Positions 42,988 through 51,114 of a DNA stretch of 64,000 nucleotides are shown one piece after another (the first letter of the stretch is position 1; each line of letters begins with the position of its first letter). This DNA comes from Gammaproteobacteria bacterium (GTDB lineage: Bacteria; Pseudomonadota; Gammaproteobacteria; JACKNK01), in the NCBI GenBank assembly GCA_024234955.1, contig JACKNK010000004.1, positions 186,001 to 250,000 on the forward strand. The letters are read 5' to 3'. A program made the translations under genes and the position numbers. The notes beneath the pieces were generated by a model, which was given only the letters and a program-made list of their open reading frames with translations, made no database searches and was not told where the DNA came from.

Positions 42988-43952
42988 CGGCTCCCTTGAA
43001 CGGCGTGATGCTCGATCGCGCCAGTTTCGACACCGGCGACCTTGATCTTGCGGCCTTGCACGCAGTGGCGAACTGGACGACGCACGAGGCCACCGCACCC
43101 GCCGAGATCGCCGCGCGGATTGCCGATGCGGACGTGGTCATCACCAACAAGGTGGTGCTCGATGCCGCCACCATCGATGCCGCACCGCGATTGCGGCTGA
43201 TCTGCGTCGCCGCAACCGGCTACAACAACATCGATCTCGCTGCGGCCGCACGGCGCGGGATCGTGGTCAGCAACGTGCGCGCCTATGCGACGCCGGCCGT
43301 GGTGCAACACGTATTTGCACTGATCCTGGCCTTGACCACCCGCCTGCGCGATTACGCCGAACTCGCGATCGATGGTCGCTGGAGCGCGTCGTCGCATTTC
43401 TGCCGCCTGGATTTTCCGATCCATGAGATCGCGGGACGCACCCTGGGTATCGTCGGCCACGGCGAACTGGGGCGTGGTGTGGCGGAGGTCGCCCGCGCCT
43501 TCGACATGAAGGTACTGATCGCCGCCCGCCCTGGCGACAACACCGTGCCGGAAGGCCGCGTGGCATTACCGGACCTGCTCGCACAGGTCGACGTCCTGTC
43601 CCTGCATACCCCGCTGACCGCCCGCACCCGCAATCTGATCGGTCACGACGAACTGGCGCGGATGCGTCCGGATGCAATGCTGATCAACACTGCCCGGGGC
43701 GCCATCGTCGATGGCCAGGCACTTGCCGACGCCCTGCGCAACGGCGTGATCGGCGGTGCCGGAATCGATGTCGTGGACCCGGAACCGCCGGCGAGCGGAC
43801 ATCCTCTGCTCGCCCCCGACATCCCCAATCTGATCCTGACTCCGCACGTCGCCTGGGCCAGCCGCGAGGCGCGCCAACGGCTGGTGGAGGAAATGGCCGC
43901 GAACATTCAGGCCTTCGTTTCCGGAACGCCCCGTAATACGGTCAACGCATGA
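42984..43952 (+). CDS. D-2-hydroxyacid dehydrogenase, glycerate dehydrogenase-like
   Basis: 322-aa NAD(P)-dependent oxidoreductase, closest in layout to HprA (hydroxypyruvate/glycerate dehydrogenase). NAD motif GIVGHGELGRG near residue 150, catalytic Arg in NTARGAIVD, Glu in DPEPP, and His in TPHVAWAS. Its ATG overlaps the transporter stop, and its stop overlaps the next start (ATGA), so three genes are translationally coupled. Substrate assignment rests on overall similarity only. Confidence 0.9.
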   Translation: MTAPLNGVMLDRASFDTGDLDLAALHAVANWTTHEATAPAEIAARIADADVVITNKVVLDAATIDAAPRLRLICVAATGYNNIDLAAAARRGIVVSNVRAYATPAVVQHVFALILALTTRLRDYAELAIDGRWSASSHFCRLDFPIHEIAGRTLGIVGHGELGRGVAEVARAFDMKVLIAARPGDNTVPEGRVALPDLLAQVDVLSLHTPLTARTRNLIGHDELARMRPDAMLINTARGAIVDGQALADALRNGVIGGAGIDVVDPEPPASGHPLLAPDIPNLILTPHVAWASREARQRLVEEMAANIQAFVSGTPRNTVNA

Positions 43953-44785
43953 ACACACCCGACGTCCTGCCGCTTTTCCCCCAGCCGGGGCCCGCAGAAC
44001 CGCTGCATGGCCTTTATCTGCGCGATCATCTGCTCGACCTGGGCACGACGGAACGCCCATTCGTGTACTCGAATTACGTCGTCAGTCTGGACGGTCGTAT
44101 CGCCATCGAGCACCCGGATACCGGCCATTACGGCCCGCCAAAGGCGATCACCAACGCCCGGGACTGGCGTCTGTTTCAGGAACTGGCCGCCCAGGCGGAC
44201 GTGATCGTGGTCAGCGGACGTTATCTGCGCGAACTCAGGGCCGGCACCGCGCAGGCGTCATTGCCGGTGAGCACGAGCCCGGGCTTCGAGGATCTCGTTC
44301 CCTGGCGGCGGCAACATGGGCTGACAGACCAACCCGCAATCGCCGTGATCAGCGGCAGTCTCGACATCCCGTTCGCGGAGGTGTTCGCCCACAGCGATCG
44401 AACTGGCATCGTGGTGACCGGTGAAGCGGCCGATCCGATTCGCGTCGCGCAGATCGAAGACGCGGGCGGCACCGTGCTCAAGACCAATCCCGGCACCCGG
44501 GTCGAAGGCAAGGCACTCATCGATGCCTTGGGCCAGGCCGGTCATCGGCGCATCTACGTGGTCGCGGGGCCAGTGGTGCTGGATACGATCCTGCGGGCGG
44601 CGCAGCTCGATCGCTTGTATCTGACCCACGCACATCGGCTCCTTGGCGGCACCAAGGTCGACACCCTGCTCGAGGGCGATCCGCTTGCGCACGCCCCGGC
44701 ATTGGCCCTGAGCCGGCTCTGGTACGACCCGCCCAGCCCCGTTTCCCCCGGCCAGCTGTTTGCCTGTTACGAACGCCAAAGTTGA
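43949..44785 (+). CDS. RibD C-terminal/DHFR-like reductase domain protein
   Basis: 278 aa with the pyrimidine-reductase fold seen in RibD C-terminal domains: YSNYVVSLDGRIA at residues 40-52, ADVIVVSGRYLRE, and VVAGPVVLDTILRA near 205. The deaminase half of RibD is absent, so it is a stand-alone reductase of unknown substrate. Last gene of the coupled MFS-dehydrogenase-reductase operon. Its stop codon is at the edge of a duplicated sequence (44784-44839). Confidence 0.82.
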   Translation: MNTPDVLPLFPQPGPAEPLHGLYLRDHLLDLGTTERPFVYSNYVVSLDGRIAIEHPDTGHYGPPKAITNARDWRLFQELAAQADVIVVSGRYLRELRAGTAQASLPVSTSPGFEDLVPWRRQHGLTDQPAIAVISGSLDIPFAEVFAHSDRTGIVVTGEAADPIRVAQIEDAGGTVLKTNPGTRVEGKALIDALGQAGHRRIYVVAGPVVLDTILRAAQLDRLYLTHAHRLLGGTKVDTLLEGDPLAHAPALALSRLWYDPPSPVSPGQLFACYERQS

Positions 44786-44839
44786 CCCGACCGAGCACGC
44801 GGCACCATCAAACGGCACCATCACACCGGCTTTTTTTCG
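44784..44839. repeat. Direct repeat matching the 3' end of the small Cys-rich gene, copy 1
   Basis: Starts GACCCGACCGAGCACGCGGC at the preceding gene's stop and ends ACACCGGCTTTTTTTCG. It matches 45270-45312, which covers the last codons and downstream flank of the small gene at 45294-45485. This copy has an extra 13-bp tandem (GGCACCATCAAAC/GGCACCATCACAC). On the minus strand it still encodes E-K-K-P-V-stop, so it may be the remnant of a second gene copy. Confidence 0.75.
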
Positions 44840-44914
44840 GTTCTTCGCAGATTAGCGGGAAGCAACACCCATGAACCGCGACCAACCCGCCTGGCCTGAG
44901 CGCCATCGAAGCAA

Positions 44915-45026
44915 CGTAGGATGTGGTGAACGCAGTGAACCGCATCACTCCGAGGCCGGGAACACCTACCGTGGCCTCGGGTGTCGACGCGATCGATGCG
45001 GTTCGCGTTGCTCACCACATCCTACG
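44915..45026. repeat. Long inverted repeat (family B)
   Basis: CGTAGGATGTGGTGAACGCA... from 44915 is mirrored by ...CTCACCACATCCTACG ending at 45026, with arms of about 32 bp and a 48-bp centre. GTAGGATG-type palindromes are a common class of dispersed intergenic repeat in proteobacteria. Confidence 0.85.
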
Positions 45027-45192
45027 AATTAGGCAATTGAATTCTAAGGAATTAAGGCGCCTCCGCCTTCTTTATTGGTGACGGATCCGGATTAGCGGGA
45101 CAGCGGTATCGAGTAGCGGCGGCAGGGTGGCAAGGGTTTGGACCCCGCCCTGGGAGTCCGACGCCATTTTCCGCTTCCGGCGGATCGAGACA

Positions 45193-45262
45193 TAGGGCGG
45201 AACCCGAAGGGCTTCCGCCATATCCCCGTCGGCGGCGGAAGCCCTTCGGGTATCCGCCCTAC
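45193..45262. repeat. Palindromic repeat (family A, copy 3)
   Basis: TAGGGCGGAACCCGAAGGGC... and its inverted arm ending CGCCCTA, almost identical to the copy at 36897-36966 over both arms. One arm has GGGTATCCGCC where the other copy has GGGTTCCGCC. It lies 30 bp downstream of the small Cys-rich gene. Confidence 0.9.
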
Positions 45263-45293
45263 CTCGCTTGACCCGGTCGAGCACACGGCACCA

Positions 45294-45485
45294 TCACACC
45301 GGCTTTTTTTCGCGCTCCGCCTTTTCCAGATCGATCTGCCGCTGAATACGCGGGCTGTTCTTGTCCGGAACCGAGAAACGCACACGGCCATAAAGGACGC
45401 AACCTTTCATTCCCGGATCACAGGCCTTGCCCGGCACATGCTGACATTGGCCATCGGCTTCGTGTGGACATCCCCAACCGCCCAT
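45294..45485 (-). CDS. Small Cys-rich conserved protein, function unknown
   Basis: 63 aa, beginning MGGWGCPHEADGQCQHVPGK, with four cysteines (C6, C14, C22, C29) spaced like a metal-binding knuckle, then a charged helical tail ending EREKKPV. The start is preceded by CAGGGG. The Cys pattern and C-P-H...G-x-C-x-x-V-x-G...P-G-M-x-G-C resembles small uncharacterised gammaproteobacterial proteins, though I cannot name the family. Its 3' end is duplicated at 44784-44839. Confidence 0.7.
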   Translation of the reverse strand: MGGWGCPHEADGQCQHVPGKACDPGMKGCVLYGRVRFSVPDKNSPRIQRQIDLEKAEREKKPV

Positions 45486-45666
45486 TTCACGTACCCCTGT
45501 TGCGATACCAAACCGTCACTTGTCGGCATCAGCCGACACTAATGGAGTGATTATTGGCTATCGGATCCGCAAATTCCTTGATTTAGATCGACTGGCGTGA
45601 GATTTGCTGTTCCGGTGCTCGATCCGATCGGCCTCCTTTACCTCAAACACTCCGAGGACTTCCCTG

Positions 45667-46482
45667 ATGGACATCTCTGTCGCACAAATTCAAGAAATCG
45701 CGGTCACCTACGGCGTCCAGATCCTGCTCGCCCTGGTCATTTTCATCGTCGGCAAATGGGTTGCCCGCATGCTCGTCAACGCGGTCAAACGCGGCATGGG
45801 CCGTGCCAAGGTCGATGAAACGCTGATCGGCTTCATCGGCAACATCACCTACGCCATCCTGATGATCTTCGTGGTGCTGGCGGCACTCAATCAGGTCGGC
45901 GTACAGACCACCTCCTTCATCGCCATTCTCGGTGCCGCCGGCCTCGCTGTCGGTCTGGCCTTGCAGAGTTCGCTGTCCAACTTCGCGTCCGGCGTGATGA
46001 TGATCATCTTCCGTCCGTTCAAGGTGGGCGATTTCATCGAGGCCGGCGGCACCGCAGGCGTCGTCGAGGAAATCAACATTTTCACCACGCAGCTGCGAAC
46101 CGGCGACAACAAGACCATGTTCGTTCCCAACGGCAGCATCATGGGCGGCAACATCACCAACGTTTCCGCCAAGCCGACCCGGCGTGTGGACATGACTTTT
46201 GGCATCGGTTACGGCGACGACATCAAGAAGGCCAAGGAAGTGCTGGCCGACATCCTCGCCAAGGACGAGCGCGTCCTGAAGGACCCCGCACCGCTGGTTG
46301 CAGTTGCCGAACTGGCCGATTCCAGCGTCAACTTCGCGGTGCGTCCGTGGGTCAAGAGCGGAGACTACTGGGGGGTATTCTTCGACACCCAAGAACAGGT
46401 GAAGCTGCGCTTCGATGCCGAAGGCATCAGCATCCCGTTCCCTCAGACCGACATCCACCTGATCAAGGATGATGCCACCTGA
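45667..46482 (+). CDS. mscS: Small-conductance mechanosensitive channel MscS
   Basis: Inner-membrane channel that opens under tension during osmotic downshock. 271 aa from the ATG at 45667 (MDISVAQIQEIAVTYGVQIL), three membrane helices, with the pore-lining Gly/Ala-rich TM3 (FIAILGAAGLAVGLALQSSL) and the following FASGVMMIIFRPFKVGDFI. E. coli MscS length. The preceding frame has no signal or helix of its own, so the shorter start is preferred. Confidence 0.95.
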   Translation: MDISVAQIQEIAVTYGVQILLALVIFIVGKWVARMLVNAVKRGMGRAKVDETLIGFIGNITYAILMIFVVLAALNQVGVQTTSFIAILGAAGLAVGLALQSSLSNFASGVMMIIFRPFKVGDFIEAGGTAGVVEEINIFTTQLRTGDNKTMFVPNGSIMGGNITNVSAKPTRRVDMTFGIGYGDDIKKAKEVLADILAKDERVLKDPAPLVAVAELADSSVNFAVRPWVKSGDYWGVFFDTQEQVKLRFDAEGISIPFPQTDIHLIKDDAT

Positions 46483-46543
46483 GTCACCTCGATCCGGCCC
46501 CGCACTCTCACGGATTGCGGGGCCGGACACGCCTTCGCGAACG

Positions 46544-46867
46544 ATGCGCCCACTCATCCTGATCTTCCTGCTCGGCTGGGGTTTCTGGTTCTGGCTCGAC
46601 AAGCAGGGGCCAGCCTATCTGCATGCCGCCGGCATCGAGGCCGGGGATGACACCGTGCGCGACTTCCAGGCCGGTTTCGATCTCCTCAAGGCGAATGAGC
46701 CCGGCGCCGCATTCGCGTTTCTCTGGTATCACCACTATTTCCTGATGACCGCTCTGATTGCGGTCATCGCGGGCTTCGCCCTGCCGCAACTGCGCATCGC
46801 CGCATTGCGTCTGTTTCGCCAGATCCGCATCCGGATTCAGCAATCACGATCGTCAAAACCGGGTTAA
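46544..46867 (+). CDS. Small two-helix membrane protein, unknown function
   Basis: 107 aa from the ATG at 46544 (MRPLILIFLLGWGFWFWLDK). It has an N-terminal membrane helix, a soluble stretch (residues 20-55), a second helix (MTALIAVIAGFALPQL) and a basic tail (RIRIQQSRSSKPG). It lies 61 bp after mscS and may be co-transcribed. I do not recognise the family. Confidence 0.65.
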   Translation: MRPLILIFLLGWGFWFWLDKQGPAYLHAAGIEAGDDTVRDFQAGFDLLKANEPGAAFAFLWYHHYFLMTALIAVIAGFALPQLRIAALRLFRQIRIRIQQSRSSKPG

Positions 46868-46962
46868 ACGACAGGCCTTGTTCTATGCTGGCGGGTGTTG
46901 TCGCCACACCCCCGTCGTTACCCGTGTCTTTCCGTCCATCGGAAGGCTGCCAGGAGAACCCG

Positions 46963-47883
46963 ATGAACGCCGCGATGGAATATGTCCTGCCGACCCTCAC
47001 CCTGATCGCCATCGGCATCTTCCTGGCCCTTTTCACGGGTGAACTCAACGCCACCAACGGACGCGCCCGACTGCGCCAGATGGCGGTGTTCAGCTATCTG
47101 TTCGCGCTGACCCTGATGGCCCTGGTGCTGTTGTCGTTCAAGTTTCCGCAGATCTTCGCGCCGGACACCAATTACGACTCCGCGTTTTCGATCACCCCGG
47201 CCTGTTCCCGACCCGCCGCCCAGTCCAGCGTCCCGGATACCATCGATTGCTCAAAGGGCGCCTATCAATGGGCGATCAACATCGGCGGTGTGCGGTTGCA
47301 TCCGGAGCCTTCCGCCACGGAAGGCGACGACGGCACGACAGTCCCCACCGCCGTGCCGCCCGTCCCGGAAACCGTTTCACAACTGCAGGGCGGCCTGGTG
47401 GTCCCGCTGTTTGTGGTGATCGTCGCCTTGATGGGCGGCACGGTCAGCATGACCCGTCGCCTGCCGGAAATTCAGAAGCAGGCCTGGCGCTATATCGAGT
47501 TGGTCAACCCACCGAGCGAACAGGATCAGGACCCGGAAGGCACCCCGATTTCAGCCCCTGCTGCGGAAACCAACCCGGATCTCAGCGACTCCCGTTATCA
47601 CGAGGCCGATGGAAAGACGATCGCCACACGTCAGCCGATCACCCTGGATTACGCCCGTGAGCGCCTGATCTTCCAGATCATGCAGGTGGTCTCGGCACCC
47701 ATCGTCGCGATGATCGCCTATTACCTGTTCGAGCCGGATACCAAGGCCATGAGCATCGCAATCGCCTTCATCTCCGGCTTTGCGTCGGAGTCGGTGCTCA
47801 TCGGCGTCCGCCGCCTCGGTGATGTTCTCCTCGCCAAGGTCGGTGGCGACAACCCAGGCCCAAAGGACCACCCTTCGCCGTAA
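46963..47883 (+). CDS. Multi-pass membrane protein, unknown function
   Basis: 306 aa from the ATG at 46963, preceded by AGGAGA. About four helices: two N-terminal (MEYVLPTLTLIAIGIFLALF and the next near 43-60), one near 150-170 and one near 235-255, with two cysteines in the periplasmic-looking loop between helices 2 and 3. The conserved-looking ending GFASESVLIGVRRLGDVLLAKV resembles C-termini of some uncharacterised membrane proteins. Function not assigned. Confidence 0.7.
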   Translation: MNAAMEYVLPTLTLIAIGIFLALFTGELNATNGRARLRQMAVFSYLFALTLMALVLLSFKFPQIFAPDTNYDSAFSITPACSRPAAQSSVPDTIDCSKGAYQWAINIGGVRLHPEPSATEGDDGTTVPTAVPPVPETVSQLQGGLVVPLFVVIVALMGGTVSMTRRLPEIQKQAWRYIELVNPPSEQDQDPEGTPISAPAAETNPDLSDSRYHEADGKTIATRQPITLDYARERLIFQIMQVVSAPIVAMIAYYLFEPDTKAMSIAIAFISGFASESVLIGVRRLGDVLLAKVGGDNPGPKDHPSP

Positions 47884-47998
47884 CACCGGCGACTCAAGCG
47901 CTTGATTCCCAATCGCTCCATGGCGCATTAAGGTTTTCGCAATACGCTTCCTTTAGACTCCGGGGTCTTTATATCCATCCCCTGGAGAATCTCGCCCC

Positions 47999-49699
47999 AT
48001 GGCGATTTCCAACTCGTTTTCGGTTACCCCTTCACGACGTGATCGCCCGTGGGGACTGCGGGCCGTCGAGTTGTCCCTGCTGTTCTCGGCGTTTCTGACC
48101 GGCTTCTACAACCATCGCTTCTGGCAGATCCTGCTCGACAACAGCCCGACCGACAGCCTGATGGGGCTGGCCTTCGTTGCGGCAAGCTTCCTGTTCATCG
48201 CGCTCTGGATAAGTCTGTTCGTGCATCTGACCAGTGTGCGCGGGGTCTTCAAACCGCTGCTGATCATCCTTCTCCTGATCGCAACGTCGGCCAATTACTT
48301 CACCGAACGCTATGGCGTGATCATCGACAAATCGATGATCCAGAACGTGATGCAAACCGACTCCGCCGAGGCCACCGAGCTGGTGTCCGGCGACATGCTT
48401 GTCCACCTGCTGCTTTATTTCGTGCTGCCCGCTGCCGTGATCATCTGGCTGCCTATACGTCGCCAGACATTCCGCCAGGAAGTGTGGCAACGCGTGCTGG
48501 TCTATGTGGCAAGCATCGCGGTCATGGGCGGTCTGTTCCTGGGTTTCAACAAGGACTTCACCTTCCTGTTCCGACAACACCCGGAACTGCGTTCGCTGAT
48601 CACCCCGACCTATCCGATTCACGCGACCATCAAGTACTTCCGGGAACGCAACGCCGCACCCACCGAACGCGCCACGATCGGGGCCGATGCTCACCGGGTC
48701 GCCCCGGACAACGAGCGCAAGACCCTGTTCGTGCTGGTCGTTGGAGAAACCGCGCGGGCACAGAATTTCGGTCTCAACGGCTATGCGCGGGACACCACAC
48801 CGGAGCTCGCCAAGCTGGACATCGTGAATTTCAGCCATACCGAGGCCTGCGGCACCTCCACCGCCGAATCCCTGCCCTGCATCTTTTCGCATCTCGGTCG
48901 CGAGGATTACGTGAGCAGTGAAGCCGGCGGATTCGACAACCTGATCGACATCGTCGAACGTGCCGGGATTCCCAGCCTGTGGATCGACAACCAGGCGGGT
49001 TGCAAGGGCGTCTGCGAGCGATTCGAGCACATCAACACCAAGAACATGGAAGACCCCAAGCTGTGTCCGGACGGCGAATGTCACGACGAAATCATGATTC
49101 GCGTACTCGACCAGCAGGTATTCCAGCCTTCCGATCGCCCGCCCAGCGATCGTTTCGTGGTGCTGCATCAGATGGGCAGCCACGGCCCGGCGTATTACCG
49201 CCGCATCCCGGACGATTTCCGCCGCTACACGCCGGAGTGCCGCTCCGTGAACCTGCAGGAATGCAGCCCGGAATCCGTGGTCAACAGCTACGACAACACC
49301 CTTTTGTACACCGACCATGTGCTCGCCGAGCTCATCCACCTGCTACAGAGCCAACAGGACAAGTACGACATCGCGCTTTACTTCGCGTCCGACCACGGCG
49401 AATCGCTCGGCGAAAACGGCCTGTACCTGCACGGCATGCCGTATCTGTTCGCCCCGGAACAGCAGACCCGGGTGCCGGCAATCCTGTGGCTGTCCCAGGG
49501 CTACAAGCAGGATCGGGGCATCTCCGATACCTGTCTGAAAGCCCATAAGGACGACACCTACGCCCACGACAACATCTTCCACACGGTGTTGGGTGCGTTA
49601 GACATTCGAACCGAACTCTATCAAGCCAAACTCGACATGCTCGATCGTTGCCGCAGTTCGATCGATGCCGCCGTCACCGAGTCGTCGAAGACGCCATGA
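47999..49699 (+). CDS. eptA: Lipid A phosphoethanolamine transferase EptA-like
   Basis: Sulfatase-fold inner-membrane enzyme that moves phosphoethanolamine from PE to lipid A phosphates. 566 aa: five N-terminal helices, then a periplasmic catalytic domain. Metal ligand Glu in VVGETARAQNFGLNGY, nucleophile Thr in EACGTSTAESLPCIF, DHGESLGENGLYLHG near 465, and multiple paired cysteines. Family modification lowers polymyxin binding. It leads a coupled operon with PAP2 and dgkA. Confidence 0.93.
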   Translation: MAISNSFSVTPSRRDRPWGLRAVELSLLFSAFLTGFYNHRFWQILLDNSPTDSLMGLAFVAASFLFIALWISLFVHLTSVRGVFKPLLIILLLIATSANYFTERYGVIIDKSMIQNVMQTDSAEATELVSGDMLVHLLLYFVLPAAVIIWLPIRRQTFRQEVWQRVLVYVASIAVMGGLFLGFNKDFTFLFRQHPELRSLITPTYPIHATIKYFRERNAAPTERATIGADAHRVAPDNERKTLFVLVVGETARAQNFGLNGYARDTTPELAKLDIVNFSHTEACGTSTAESLPCIFSHLGREDYVSSEAGGFDNLIDIVERAGIPSLWIDNQAGCKGVCERFEHINTKNMEDPKLCPDGECHDEIMIRVLDQQVFQPSDRPPSDRFVVLHQMGSHGPAYYRRIPDDFRRYTPECRSVNLQECSPESVVNSYDNTLLYTDHVLAELIHLLQSQQDKYDIALYFASDHGESLGENGLYLHGMPYLFAPEQQTRVPAILWLSQGYKQDRGISDTCLKAHKDDTYAHDNIFHTVLGALDIRTELYQAKLDMLDRCRSSIDAAVTESSKTP

Positions 49700-50388
49700 A
49701 TCGCCTCAAGGACATCGAGTCCCTGATTGCGGTCCCAACCCTGATCACGGTCTATCTGTTCGCGCTGCTGCAACTGGGTGGGCTCGACGATGTCGTCAGC
49801 GGCTGGTTCTACGACCCTGCGCTGCCCGGGTTTCCGCTGCAGAACGACTTCTGGATGCGCGACGTGCTGCACGACGACAGTCGCACGGTCATGATCGGCG
49901 TGCTGCTGGCGGTGATCGCCACCTGGGGCCTGGGCCTGGTCTGGTCGAAGTTCAAACCCTATCGCCGCGCCGCCGGATACCTGGGCATCTCCATGCTGAT
50001 CGGCGTACTCAGCGTCAATCTCGGCAAGCAGATCAGCAACACGGACTGTCCGTGGGATCTGATCCCGTTCGGCGGCGATCGCCCCCACATCCTGCTGTTC
50101 GAGGCAAAGCCGGACGATCTCCCTCGCGGACGGTGCTTCCCGGGTGGTCACTCCTCTTCCGGATTTGCCTTGTTCGGGCTCTATTTCGTGTCCGTGATGC
50201 GCGGTGCGCGTCGCAGCTGGCCCTGGCTGTTGCCCGGGCTGATCGTCGGAGGCACCTTCAGCGTGGCGCAATGGGTACGTGGCGCGCACTTTCCCTCGCA
50301 CGATCTGATCAGTGCCTACCTGTGTTGGATGTCCGCCCTGGTCTGCTACATCATCCTGATTCGCCGAGACAAACCGGACGCCACATGA
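49696..50388 (+). CDS. PAP2-family membrane phosphatase
   Basis: 230-aa membrane protein with six predicted helices. Phosphatase motifs 2 and 3 are seen as CFPGGHSSSGF (P-G-G-H in place of P-S-G-H) and RGAHFPSHDLIS. The ATG overlaps the eptA stop (ATGA) and its stop overlaps dgkA. Substrates of this family include undecaprenyl pyrophosphate, lipid A phosphates and phosphatidic acid; the context favours an envelope lipid. Confidence 0.9.
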   Translation: MNRLKDIESLIAVPTLITVYLFALLQLGGLDDVVSGWFYDPALPGFPLQNDFWMRDVLHDDSRTVMIGVLLAVIATWGLGLVWSKFKPYRRAAGYLGISMLIGVLSVNLGKQISNTDCPWDLIPFGGDRPHILLFEAKPDDLPRGRCFPGGHSSSGFALFGLYFVSVMRGARRSWPWLLPGLIVGGTFSVAQWVRGAHFPSHDLISAYLCWMSALVCYIILIRRDKPDAT

Positions 50389-50759
50389 ACGACACCGCAC
50401 CAGACCAGAACAAACGGGGGTTCGATCACCTGATCCACGCCACCCAGTGGTCGATCGCCGGATTCAGGGCCACTTTCAAACACGAGGCCGCCTTCCGTCA
50501 GGAACTGTTTGCGTTCCTGCTGCTCGCCCCGCTGGGCTGGTGGCTGGGCGAAACCGGCATCGAACGCGCCCTGCTCATCGGCAGCCTGTGGATCGTGCTG
50601 ATCGTGGAAATGCTCAATACCGCCGTGGAATCGGCGATCAACCGCATCGGCACCGAACGCCACGAACTCTCCGGGCGCGCCAAGGACCAGGGTTCCGCCG
50701 CCGTCACGCTCAGTCTGCTTTTGGTCGGGATCGTCTGGGCTTGCGTCCTGTTCGGTTGA
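50385..50759 (+). CDS. dgkA: Diacylglycerol kinase
   Basis: Trimeric inner-membrane kinase that returns diacylglycerol to phosphatidate. 124 aa, three helices, with catalytic Glu in FKHEAAFRQE and the signature IVEMLNTAVESAIN. Overlaps the PAP2 stop by four bases. EptA releases diacylglycerol from PE, so dgkA here makes sense as the recycling step. Confidence 0.96.
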   Translation: MNDTAPDQNKRGFDHLIHATQWSIAGFRATFKHEAAFRQELFAFLLLAPLGWWLGETGIERALLIGSLWIVLIVEMLNTAVESAINRIGTERHELSGRAKDQGSAAVTLSLLLVGIVWACVLFG

Positions 50760-50793
50760 GTCCGCTTGAGCCACCCCTATCCAGACATCGCCC

Positions 50794-51114
50794 TTACACG
50801 AACAACATGTAGGTAAGCGCAAACACCCCGAGAAAGACCAGTATCACGATCGCACCCGGTGGCAGCGCGCGACCGCGATCAGGTTTCGTTTCAGACTGAC
50901 TTGGCAGTTCGCCCTCATAGTCCCGGATTGCAACCATCGCAGCAGGTACATCCTCGTCCTCGACGAAGACCCGCGCGAAATCGAAGCTGGCCAACTCCCC
51001 GACACCGCCTTGCAGATAATGGCCGGCAACGTGGGCGAACACCCCTTGCGCTTCAAGCATGCCAGCAACGATGTGCGCCTCGGTGATGTTGTCGGCGCGG
51101 TAGACGACTTTCAC
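50794..51114 (-). CDS. DUF2007 putative signal-transducing protein
   Basis: 106 aa. The N-terminal DUF2007 domain starts MKVVYRADNITEAHIVAGML and contains VFVEDEDVPAAMVAI; a single C-terminal membrane helix (AIVILVFLGVFALTYMLFV) follows. Function is unknown. Its start overlaps the stop of the upstream YdjM-like gene (ATGA). Confidence 0.85.
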   Translation of the reverse strand: MKVVYRADNITEAHIVAGMLEAQGVFAHVAGHYLQGGVGELASFDFARVFVEDEDVPAAMVAIRDYEGELPSQSETKPDRGRALPPGAIVILVFLGVFALTYMLFV

